64,000 nt of DNA from Alteromonadaceae bacterium XY-R5 (GTDB lineage Bacteria; Pseudomonadota; Gammaproteobacteria; Enterobacterales; Alteromonadaceae), in NCBI GenBank assembly GCA_001660395.1, contig LXWE01000002.1, positions 496,001 to 560,000 of the forward strand, in the 5' to 3' direction. Each line of letters opens with the position of its first letter. Positions within the stretch are counted from its first letter, which is position 1. A model generated the notes under the pieces. That model saw only the letters and a list, made by a program, of their open reading frames with translations, searched no databases and was not told where the DNA came from. Below, piece by piece: positions 56,724 to 64,000 of this stretch. The translations under genes were made by a program, and so were the position numbers.

Positions 56724-56936
56724 TCAATCACGTAGCAGCGGCTGTAACATGGTTTCGAGACCATTGACTTTGATCTCGTGCATCAACGCCAGTTGCTGAC
56801 CTAATTTACCTTCAGGAAAGCCCTTTTGATGAAACCAGACCAAGTAAGGTTCAGGCAATTGCAGTAGTTTACGTCCGGCATATTTGCCAAATGGCATGGT
56901 CTGGTTAATGGCTTCAAGCAGAAATTGATTATCCAA
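56724..56936 (-). CDS. DUF3820 family protein (70 residues)
   Basis: A small protein with the DUF3820 pattern TMPFGKYAGRKLLQLPEPYLVWFHQKGFPEGKLGQQLALMHEIKVNGL. It is known in Vibrio and Alteromonadales as a quorum-regulated or exonuclease-associated small domain, but its function is unproven. It overlaps the end of the ABC transporter gene by 8 bases, so it is translationally coupled. Confidence 0.82.
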   Translation of the reverse strand: MDNQFLLEAINQTMPFGKYAGRKLLQLPEPYLVWFHQKGFPEGKLGQQLALMHEIKVNGLETMLQPLLRD

Positions 56937-58746
56937 CCTGACTTAACTCCTCTGGGTTTTGTTTACTTTGACCCTGTTGGCGTTGCCATAGCTGGGCGTA
57001 GTGACCTTGTTTTGCCAGCAATTGCTGATGACTACCTTGTTCGACTAATTTGCCGTTATCCATCACCAGAATATTATCGGCATCGACTATGGTGGACAGT
57101 CGATGTGCAATTACCATTGATGTATGGCCTTTGGCGACCTGGGCAATGGCGCTAACAATAGCCTGTTCGGCATGTGAATCTAACGAGGATGTGGCCTCAT
57201 CAAAGACCAGAATCGGGGGGCGTTTGAGTAAGGTACGGGCGATGGCAATGCGTTGTTTTTCGCCGCCCGACACCTTAAGCCCGCGCTCACCAACTAAGGT
57301 CGCTAAGCCATCGGGCAGTTTGTCGATAAAGCCACGTAAGTGGGCATGATCGATGGCCTGTTCAATTTCACTGTCGCTTGCGTTGGGATTACCGTAGCGG
57401 ATGTTTTCGCGAATGCTGTCGTTAAACAGCACAGTATCCTGCGGTACGATGCCGATGTGTTTACGCAGCGAGAGTTGGCTAACGCTGCGAATATCCTGAC
57501 CATCAATGCTGATACTGCCTGCGGTCACATCGTAAAAACGGAACAGCAATTTAACCAGCGTGGATTTGCCTGAGCCGCTTGCGCCTACCACGGCCACTTT
57601 CTGGCCCGGCGCTAGGGTAAAACTCAACGCATGAAGAATCGGCCGTTCCGGCTGATAGGCAAAGCTGACGTTTTCAAAGCGGATTAGACCCTGAGATACC
57701 CTTAGCTCTGTGGCATTGGGCTCGTCTGTAACTGCCGGTTGTTTTTTGAGTAAGCCGAGCATGTTTTCAATGTTGGCCAGAGAGCCGCGGATCTCGCGGT
57801 AGACGAACCCCAAAAAGTTTAGCGGCATAAAAATCTGCATGGTAAAGGCATTCATCAGTACGAAGTCACCTATGGTCATGCTGCCTTGGCTCACATGCCA
57901 GGCGGCTAGCGCCATCATACCCGTCATGGCTGAGGCGATGATCACTGCCTGACCGCCATTTAAAGCGAACAGAGATAGCCGGTTTTTACGTCTGGCCAGT
58001 TCCCATTTGGCCAAATCTTCGTCATAACGTGCCGATTCATAGGCTTCGTTATTGAAGTATTTCACCGTTTCATAGTTGATCAGGCTGTCGATGGCGCGGG
58101 AATTAGAACTCGAATCGGCCTGATTCATTTCGCGTACATAGCGGGTGCGCCAGTGCGTCGCTTTTACCGAAAATGTTACGTAAGCCACCACTGCGGCCAA
58201 TAAAATCAGGGCGAAGCTTATACCATAATTCCAATACAGCAACCCCACCACAAACACAATCTCGAGCAGGGTAGGGACAATATTAAACACCATAAAGCGC
58301 ATCAAAAAGCCGATGCCACTGGTACCGCGTTCTATGTCGCGAGAAAGTCCGCCGGTCTGACGATCTAAGTGGAAAGACAAATCCAGTTTGTGCAGATGAT
58401 CGAATACCTCACGCCCAACCCGACGCATGGCCCGTTCGGTCACGCGGCCAAATAAGGTATCGCGGATTTCGCCAAGCATCACGTTAAACAAGCGTAAAAC
58501 GCCATAGCCAATCACCAGCGCCATTGGTACCGCCAATAACACACTCCCCTGACTATTGGGGGTGTTCAGGCTGTCGACGGCATACTTGAGGACAAAGGGT
58601 AAGCCGGTGCTGGCGGCTTTGGCGGCGACTAAACACATAAGGGCAAAGAACACCCTTCCTCGAAATTCCATCAGGTAGGGGACGAGTTGTTTTAGTACGC
58701 CCCAATGCACAGGCTGGTCGGTATCGGCGAATTTATGTTTACGCAT
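56929..58746 (-). CDS. ABC exporter, Atm1/HMT1-like (membrane and ATPase domains fused)
   Basis: A 605-residue half-transporter. The membrane domain (about 20-320) has six TMs, with DRQTGGLSRDIERGTSGIGFL, the block typical of the ABCB7/Atm1 group. The ATPase has Walker A GASGSGKSTLVKLLF, the Q-loop region GIVPQDTVLFNDSI, signature VSGGEKQRIAIAR and Walker B ILVFDEATSSLD. This group exports glutathione-linked or metal compounds, and in bacteria confers heavy-metal tolerance. The exact substrate is unknown. Confidence 0.93.
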   Translation of the reverse strand: MRKHKFADTDQPVHWGVLKQLVPYLMEFRGRVFFALMCLVAAKAASTGLPFVLKYAVDSLNTPNSQGSVLLAVPMALVIGYGVLRLFNVMLGEIRDTLFGRVTERAMRRVGREVFDHLHKLDLSFHLDRQTGGLSRDIERGTSGIGFLMRFMVFNIVPTLLEIVFVVGLLYWNYGISFALILLAAVVAYVTFSVKATHWRTRYVREMNQADSSSNSRAIDSLINYETVKYFNNEAYESARYDEDLAKWELARRKNRLSLFALNGGQAVIIASAMTGMMALAAWHVSQGSMTIGDFVLMNAFTMQIFMPLNFLGFVYREIRGSLANIENMLGLLKKQPAVTDEPNATELRVSQGLIRFENVSFAYQPERPILHALSFTLAPGQKVAVVGASGSGKSTLVKLLFRFYDVTAGSISIDGQDIRSVSQLSLRKHIGIVPQDTVLFNDSIRENIRYGNPNASDSEIEQAIDHAHLRGFIDKLPDGLATLVGERGLKVSGGEKQRIAIARTLLKRPPILVFDEATSSLDSHAEQAIVSAIAQVAKGHTSMVIAHRLSTIVDADNILVMDNGKLVEQGSHQQLLAKQGHYAQLWQRQQGQSKQNPEELSQVG

Positions 58747-58834
58747 GAATAACTAACTGAGGGGTTTTATTCAGTTTACCAAAGATTGCTGCTTCCCGGG
58801 TATTGATGCTGTTGTTTTTACTGCAAGAAATGCT

Positions 58835-59059
58835 TTATGCCAGCCAGTCGCGAGGGGCACCTTCGGCGCATTTTTTACATAGAAGCTTGTGTCCCATCAT
58901 CGCTTCCCGGCCGGTTTCTGTGATAACCCATGGCCGACTTTGCCACGGAGGGGTATGGCGTACATGCTGATTATGTCCACAGGTCAAACGCGCCACCCAA
59001 TGACCTTCATTGTCCTGATGAAAGCCAATAATTGGGCTAGGGAATGGTGTGCTGTTCAT
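58835..59059 (-). CDS. DUF3565 protein, possible zinc-binding (74 residues)
   Basis: The start at 59059 gives MNSTPFPSPIIGFHQDNEGHW. The conserved parts are LTCGHNQHVRHTPPW and GHKLLCKKCAEG. A Cys/His pair at each end (CGHNQH, CKKC) suggests metal binding. Function unknown. An ORF extension to 59143 has no ribosome site. Confidence 0.8.
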   Translation of the reverse strand: MNSTPFPSPIIGFHQDNEGHWVARLTCGHNQHVRHTPPWQSRPWVITETGREAMMGHKLLCKKCAEGAPRDWLA

Positions 59060-59142
59060 GGCGCTGGCCAGCGTTAATTGCCTGAGGTTATCGGGATTAT
59101 TGCACGGCTGTGAGATAAGGTGAAAGGGGGAGAGTGGAAACA

Positions 59143-59166
59143 AAAAAGGGCGACCTGGGTCGCCCT
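59143..59166 (-). terminator. Terminator of the unknown membrane-protein gene
   Basis: GGGCGACC/GGTCGCCC with a tight loop, followed on the minus strand by six T. Confidence 0.85.
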
Positions 59167-59176
59167 GTTAATCGCT

Positions 59177-61033
59177 TTATTGTTCGACAGTGTTGTCGCG
59201 CAGGGCGCCGGCAGCCTGTTCTTCGACTGACAGGCGAGCGGTTTGCTCAGCGGCAGGAAGGGCACGGCTTTGCTCGTTGACCTGATAAATCTGGCCAGCG
59301 TTAGCCAGATCCTTTTCATTGGTAATTGAGGCAATGGTTTCGCGCTGTTTCAGGAAGTGTTTGATCTCACTGACGATACCGTCAAGTTCCTGATCGTTTT
59401 TATGCATTCCCATGATAAAACGCGGTGCTTCCAGATTCTTCAGTCCACTGGTGGCGAAAATTGACGTGGTCACGCGGCTGGTGATGATCCAGGGCGTAAT
59501 GCTGCTGCGTACTACCACGTTTTCAGAACGGGTACTGTCATGAATCGACATACCCGTAGAGATTTTCGATTCAGTGTAAGTGCCTTCTGTTTTTAAGAAC
59601 ATGAGCAACGAGTTAAACTGAATTTCACCCCAAAACAGGTGTGACGCCTTAGCTAAAATACGGCCCGCGGCTGCCAGGGTTAACCAAAGGAACAAACCCA
59701 GCAAACAGGTATTGATCAGCGAGACGGCATTCAGTACGTCCTGTTCGGAAACCTTGCGTGGCATGTTGGTAAAGACCTGCGCTGTATCCATGATCTGGAA
59801 TGCGAACCAGGCAAATGCCGCAACGGTAGCGAGAAACATCACTTCACTCACCAGCGTCAGTGCGGATTTAAGGCCTTTATTCTGGTGCGTATCATTCTGG
59901 TTTGCCAGTTCTGGCTGTGTTTCCAGAATCAGTTCACCGGCAAAGCTGCCTTTGCCTTCAGACTGTTCGTTCAGCTTAGGGTCGAATGCACGATAGACGC
60001 GATTTGGTACTTCTTTGTATCGGCGGTTGGCCAGAACGATGTTCTCAATGTTGATAAACAGTTCGTTTGGATGAATGGATTCCTGCAGATTATCGCGATA
60101 TTCGCTTACTTCAGACGAGGGCGTTGTAGCGCTCGCGCGTTTTTTCAGCAATGGTAGCGTGACACCCAATACCACAAGCAGAGTAACTGCAAAAATACTC
60201 AGGTTAGTCCAGGCACTAAACAGGGAAAACTTGCTGGCGAATTGCAGCAGTTGATCCATTTGGCGGGTGGATAACATGGAATCCAGGAAGTTACCTAAAA
60301 TCACAGGCACTAAAATGGCAAGGGCAATCAGAGCACCGAATGACAAGTTGTTAGACGACAATAAGGTTTGCCCGTTATTGCTTACCGCTTTGGCTGTCGC
60401 ACGCCAGCTAATTAACAGAAATACCAACAGCAACACTGACAGCAACGGCATGGCAAGGATTTTTGAAGCCGCGCCCGCAAGCCCGGTAGAGACGACAAAT
60501 GCCGCCACGGCAAAGGCAATCAGGCCAGTGATCACTGAAATGGTAATGCTGGACAGTTCCTGGGCAAGGTTACGCAGTGGATACGGCATAAAAGTCAGTT
60601 TAGGAAACAGAGAATGCACTAAACGACCTACCCAACCTTTAGGCTCCAGGAAGGTCATGTTCTTACGGCCCATTAACATGGAATGCAATTGTTTATCTGT
60701 GTACAGAACCGCAGGTGCTTCATGTTCAGCCACGTCCTGTTCTGATACAGAACGATTATATGCGAGAGAGGTGGGAACGGAACGACCCACAAAATAACGA
60801 AATAACTGGAAGATACCGACACCCGCATGGCGAGCACCCAGTGTGACCAGCAAAAAGCCAATGATAGCGTTGCCCCAGCCCGCAATATTGCTTTGTTGCA
60901 AATTGTCGGCGACACCAAGTAACACAATGACCCCGGCAGCAAACACAACCAGGCCGCTAATCAGCTTGGTGAGGCCTTCGAGTTTAAAAGGGTTTTTAAT
61001 ACCGAGGGTTTGAGATCCAAAATCGTATGCCAT
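59177..61033 (-). CDS. Unrecognised multi-pass membrane protein, 618 residues
   Basis: About eight TM segments: two near 25-80, a group at about 165-295, and two near 400-460. A soluble loop lies between (about 300-395, including NELFINIENIVLANRRYKEVPNRVYRAFD), and a C-terminal soluble domain of about 150 residues follows (SLLMFLKTEGTYTESKIS, VVRSSITPWIITSRVTTSIFA). There are no transporter or enzyme motifs I recognise. It is alone on its transcript with a clear terminator, just downstream of the PAS/coiled-coil gene on the same strand. Confidence 0.75.
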   Translation of the reverse strand: MAYDFGSQTLGIKNPFKLEGLTKLISGLVVFAAGVIVLLGVADNLQQSNIAGWGNAIIGFLLVTLGARHAGVGIFQLFRYFVGRSVPTSLAYNRSVSEQDVAEHEAPAVLYTDKQLHSMLMGRKNMTFLEPKGWVGRLVHSLFPKLTFMPYPLRNLAQELSSITISVITGLIAFAVAAFVVSTGLAGAASKILAMPLLSVLLLVFLLISWRATAKAVSNNGQTLLSSNNLSFGALIALAILVPVILGNFLDSMLSTRQMDQLLQFASKFSLFSAWTNLSIFAVTLLVVLGVTLPLLKKRASATTPSSEVSEYRDNLQESIHPNELFINIENIVLANRRYKEVPNRVYRAFDPKLNEQSEGKGSFAGELILETQPELANQNDTHQNKGLKSALTLVSEVMFLATVAAFAWFAFQIMDTAQVFTNMPRKVSEQDVLNAVSLINTCLLGLFLWLTLAAAGRILAKASHLFWGEIQFNSLLMFLKTEGTYTESKISTGMSIHDSTRSENVVVRSSITPWIITSRVTTSIFATSGLKNLEAPRFIMGMHKNDQELDGIVSEIKHFLKQRETIASITNEKDLANAGQIYQVNEQSRALPAAEQTARLSVEEQAAGALRDNTVEQ

Positions 61034-61196
61034 AACAAGGTCCTTTGAAAAATACAGCTGGGTGTGTCATTCCGTGGCGACGGCATGAAGTGCACTATCG
61101 CAGAAATGTAGCTAAGTGAAGACACCCTTAACATAGGTTATTGATATTTCTATTTAATGCAATCGTTTTGGTCCGATTTCTTTACCGATTGAACAG

Positions 61197-61222
61197 GGCG
61201 CACCTCCTCCAGGGAGGGCGCC
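61197..61222 (-). terminator. Hairpin downstream of the PAS/coiled-coil gene
   Basis: GGCGC and CCTCC pair with GGAGG and GCGCC around a short loop. It has no U-run, so it is weak as an intrinsic terminator. Confidence 0.45.
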
Positions 61223-61229
61223 AATTCGG

Positions 61230-64000
61230 TTAGGCGTGCAGATGTGAATAAATTACCCGCAATGTGGTCATCAGATAATTACGTGCGTTGGGCCAGAAGA
61301 TAGAGATATTGTCCATGTTTCCGTGCTGACACCAGGCTTCCAAACGACCGGCCAAATCTGTCAGGGGTTCGGAGTTGATCCGGCCCACCATCGCCACCAG
61401 TCTGCGGGTGGAGCCAAGAATATCTTTAACGTTATCTTCTTTAATGGCGGTATCAGCTGATTGGACTACTTCATACAACTCGTCCATCAGTTCATTTAGC
61501 GCGGATGCTAATGAGCCAGAGCTTGGGTTGGATTGCAGATAGGGAAGTAAATTGAACCAGATTTCAGGTTCATCCGGCATTGGTAAACTGGCAAATTCGG
61601 GTACCGGGCGGTTATTCGCAGGGGTGGTTTCCTGTACTTGTTTCAATTCTTCTTTGTGTGCTGCAACCAGAGCCTGTTCCTGTTCCTGCATTTTCTGCTT
61701 GCTGGCTTGCAGTTCCTGCTGGGCGGATTGCAACGACTGCTCTTTGGTTTGCAACTGATCTTTGCTTTGCTTCAGGGCGCTTTCCAGTTCCTTTAGTTGC
61801 TCATGCAGGGCAGACTGATTTGAGTCGTGGTCGGTTAAGCTTTGCTTAGTATGGCTATATTCCTGCTGTACTCGTTGTAACTGCTCGGTCAGTTCTTTCT
61901 GTTCATTTTTCAGTGCGGAAATATTACTTTCATTACTTTGCAGGGCTTTTTGCTGCTCAGCCAGTTGCTGTTGCAGGCTATTTTCCTGTTGCTCTTGTTG
62001 CTGAAGTTTGTTTTTGAGGGCTTCCGCTTCCTGTTTAGCGCGCTCAAGTTCCTGCTGCAGTTTTTGTTCGCCAGACTGGGTTTCCTGCACCTGAGACTCG
62101 GCTTTTTCAAGCTGCTGCAGGCTGCCAGCCAGTTGTTTTTCCATGTCCTGGTTTTGCGCTTTGGCCTGTTCCAGCGCCTGTTGCAACTGTGCCTTTTGTG
62201 CTTCCATTTCTTCCTGATGCTGACGCCATTGTTCGTCACTGCCAGCCATCATTTCACGCTGACGCGCTGCACGACCTTCAACATCCTGCAATTCCACTTT
62301 GAGCTGATCCAGTTTCTTCTGCTGTTCCATGCGCTCATGTTTTTCAACATCGGCCAGACGTTGATTCTCATCCAACTGCTGCTGAGTCTGACTTAATTGG
62401 CTTTGCTTGGCTTCGAGCTCGGCATTCAGGGCCTGCTGGCGCTGCTGCCATTGCTGGTCGCTTTCGTTCATTTTGCGCTGCTGCTCACTGCTGCGCTGCT
62501 CCATTTCCGCAAGTTCTGATTTGAGGTTCTCAAATATTTGCTGCTGACGGGCTTTCTCGGCCTTTTCGGCTTCAGTTTGCTGTTTGGCGTCTTTAAGGAA
62601 GGCTTCTGTTTGTTGCAGGGCATCCTGTTTGGCCTGCAGTTCTTGTTGCAACGCCTGTTGCTGATTCTGCCAGTACTGATCGGCTTCCTGCATTTTCTGT
62701 TGCTGCTCTTGAGCACGTTGCTGTACTTCCTGCATTTCACTTTGCAGCTGCTGCAGCATCTGTTCCTGAGCGGCTTTTTCCGCTTTTTCCTGTTCTGACT
62801 GCTGGCGGGTCTGTTCAAGATCCTGCATGGTTTGCTGTAACTGGCTCTGTTTAGCTTCCAGCTCCTGCTGCAAACGCTGTTGTTGGGCTTCCATGTCACC
62901 ACGCTGTTGCTGAGACATTTCTTCGAACATCTGCATTTCATGCTGTAAGTGTTCTATATGGCGAGCCTTACCGCTGAGTTCTGACTGGGCCAGACGACAC
63001 TGTTCTTCGAGCACACGGCGCTGCTGTTCAGCCTCTTCACTGGCTTTACGTTGATTGATCAACTGCTGTTTCAGTTTTTCGCTGGCCAGATCGGAGCTTT
63101 GTAACTGTGACTGTAACTGGCTGATTTGGCCGGTAACGTCATTCAGCTGTTTATCTTTAGCGTCAATGGCAGATTTGAGACCACCGATTTGCTCTACATA
63201 GGCCTGCATCTGACTTTGTTGAGTTTGTTGGTCATGACGCAGCTTTTCGGTGAGCTGTTCACTTTCTGCCAGTTGTGCCTGAGATTGTTTGTACTGGCGT
63301 TCGCTGTTTTGCAGGGCATCAGCAATCTGGTTGCGCTGGTTTTGCAGCGCCGTTACCCGTTCACTGGATTCCGCCAATTGGGATTCTAGCTCGGCATTGC
63401 TCTGCTGGCTTTCTGCCAGCATGGCGCGACTTTGGCTGTAGTCTTGTTGCAGTTTATCCAGGTTGGCACTGATATCTTTATGGGCCTGTTCTAAATTACT
63501 GATGGTACTTTGCTTGGCACTGATATCCTGATGAGCGGCCTGAAGCTGGCTTTGGGTATCGGCCAGGTTCTGACGCTCTTTGGCCAGTTGTTCTTCACGG
63601 GTTTGTAGTTGCAGGTGTTTTTCCTGAGCGTCTCGTTCCGCCGCCTGTTGTAAGTCGATGGCCTGTTGTCGGGCCTTGTCAGCTTTATTGATGGCGCGCA
63701 TATCCATCCAGATACACAGAATGGATTCCAGCTCTTTGCCTTTAAACATGGGGACATACGTGGCCTGACAGGGCAGAGGCTCTTCACCCGTATTGTGTTG
63801 CCATACCAGCGACTGGGCCTGACCATCGAGCTTGATTTGATGTAATTTACGTTTCAGGCGCTCAGTATCGTCGTTACCCATGTTCAGTTGCTCTGACCAG
63901 GGGTATTTGCCGTTGAGCGCATCGGCTTCCATAGTGTTGAAGAAACGGCTGGCTGCCGGGTTCAGATAACTAAAGCCCTCGTCGCTGAGCACTGCCATTG
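61230..64000 (-). CDS. PAS, long coiled-coil and Hpt-like protein (5' end outside window)
   Basis: At least 922 residues; the Met at 63998 is probably internal. The N-terminal visible part is a PAS domain (about 1-110: GFSYLNPAASRFF, WQHNTGEEPLPCQATYVPMFKG). A Gln/Glu-rich coiled coil of some 650 residues follows (for example repeated QQLQSEMQEVQQRAQEQQQ). The last 110 residues (LNELMDELYEVVQSADTAIKEDNV...LAGRLEAWCQ) have the helix pattern of an Hpt domain, but no His stands at the usual HxLKG position (STRRLVAMVG instead). It may be a scaffold. The upstream part needs the neighbouring window. Confidence 0.8.
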   Translation of the reverse strand, partial: MAVLSDEGFSYLNPAASRFFNTMEADALNGKYPWSEQLNMGNDDTERLKRKLHQIKLDGQAQSLVWQHNTGEEPLPCQATYVPMFKGKELESILCIWMDMRAINKADKARQQAIDLQQAAERDAQEKHLQLQTREEQLAKERQNLADTQSQLQAAHQDISAKQSTISNLEQAHKDISANLDKLQQDYSQSRAMLAESQQSNAELESQLAESSERVTALQNQRNQIADALQNSERQYKQSQAQLAESEQLTEKLRHDQQTQQSQMQAYVEQIGGLKSAIDAKDKQLNDVTGQISQLQSQLQSSDLASEKLKQQLINQRKASEEAEQQRRVLEEQCRLAQSELSGKARHIEHLQHEMQMFEEMSQQQRGDMEAQQQRLQQELEAKQSQLQQTMQDLEQTRQQSEQEKAEKAAQEQMLQQLQSEMQEVQQRAQEQQQKMQEADQYWQNQQQALQQELQAKQDALQQTEAFLKDAKQQTEAEKAEKARQQQIFENLKSELAEMEQRSSEQQRKMNESDQQWQQRQQALNAELEAKQSQLSQTQQQLDENQRLADVEKHERMEQQKKLDQLKVELQDVEGRAARQREMMAGSDEQWRQHQEEMEAQKAQLQQALEQAKAQNQDMEKQLAGSLQQLEKAESQVQETQSGEQKLQQELERAKQEAEALKNKLQQQEQQENSLQQQLAEQQKALQSNESNISALKNEQKELTEQLQRVQQEYSHTKQSLTDHDSNQSALHEQLKELESALKQSKDQLQTKEQSLQSAQQELQASKQKMQEQEQALVAAHKEELKQVQETTPANNRPVPEFASLPMPDEPEIWFNLLPYLQSNPSSGSLASALNELMDELYEVVQSADTAIKEDNVKDILGSTRRLVAMVGRINSEPLTDLAGRLEAWCQHGNMDNISIFWPNARNYLMTTLRVIYSHLHA

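Noticed and set aside
61938-62798. Leucine-rich ORFs on the plus strand opposite the coiled-coil gene
   Set aside because: They are shadows: Gln/Glu codons of the minus-strand gene read as Leu/Phe on the other strand. No ribosome sites.
1-64000. CRISPR array or insertion sequence
   Set aside because: No regularly spaced repeats and no transposase-like ORF anywhere in the window.

Overview
The window looks like chromosomal DNA of a marine gammaproteobacterium of the Alteromonadales type. The reasons are the order miaB-ybeZ-ybeY-corC-lnt with a ubiF-like gene beside miaB, the rplY-pth-ychF order, a DUF3820 gene, an AGCS alanine symporter, an MscK-type channel and many DMT, RND and two-component genes. 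This assignment rests on gene content and order, not on a database search. I saw no insertion sequence, CRISPR array, integrase or rRNA.

Layout. 1-606 is the end of a periplasmic cyclophilin gene. 773-5071 is a tight five-gene operon: a 'thermostable hemolysin' family protein with acyltransferase-like sequence, an AMP-forming acyl ligase, a heme-oxygenase-fold (TenA/UndA-like) protein, a short-chain dehydrogenase and an exported TPR protein. A separate paralogue of the third gene (5275-5955) has lost three probable metal ligands. 5981-13123 holds housekeeping and accessory genes: a DEAD-box helicase, a lipoprotein, a DUF1456 protein, a divergent MocR regulator/EamA transporter pair, an OsmC protein and an amidohydrolase. 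13472-18847 is the miaB-ybeZ-ybeY-corC-lnt operon. 19024-23595 has an EamA transporter, a ubiF-like gene, a DUF885 lipoprotein and an unlisted 57-residue membrane protein. 23614-30781 has a lipoprotein, an alanine symporter, a Met-Leu-Gln-Gln tRNA operon, two tandem solute-binding proteins and the rplY-pth-ychF group.

31069-38713 is a self-contained RND efflux operon (outer-membrane factor, adaptor, pump, response regulator, histidine kinase). Just upstream of it lies a tandem 11-bp repeat that could be the operator of its own regulator. 38714-40100 appears AT-rich and gene-poor. It holds two small ORFs that both end in AVLGYN, a perfect 19-bp palindrome and a UUCG hairpin. 40165-47103 has a patatin-like phospholipase, an MscK-type channel and a secreted metalloprotease with PKD-like domains. 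47323-56294 is a three-gene signalling operon: an HD-GYP response regulator, a 2111-residue hybrid kinase, and a double-receiver kinase-like protein whose first receiver Asp and H-box His are both replaced. The minus-strand block 56319-64000 holds an Atm1-type ABC exporter with two small genes, a DUF3565 protein, an unrecognised membrane protein and a long PAS/coiled-coil protein cut by the window end.

The most interesting signals are: the acyl-modifying operon with its degenerate paralogue; a tandem-hairpin RNA with its own terminator on the minus strand at 19981-20106, upstream of an EamA transporter; the AVLGYN small-protein pair; and the degenerate signalling proteins at 54735-56294 and 61230-64000.
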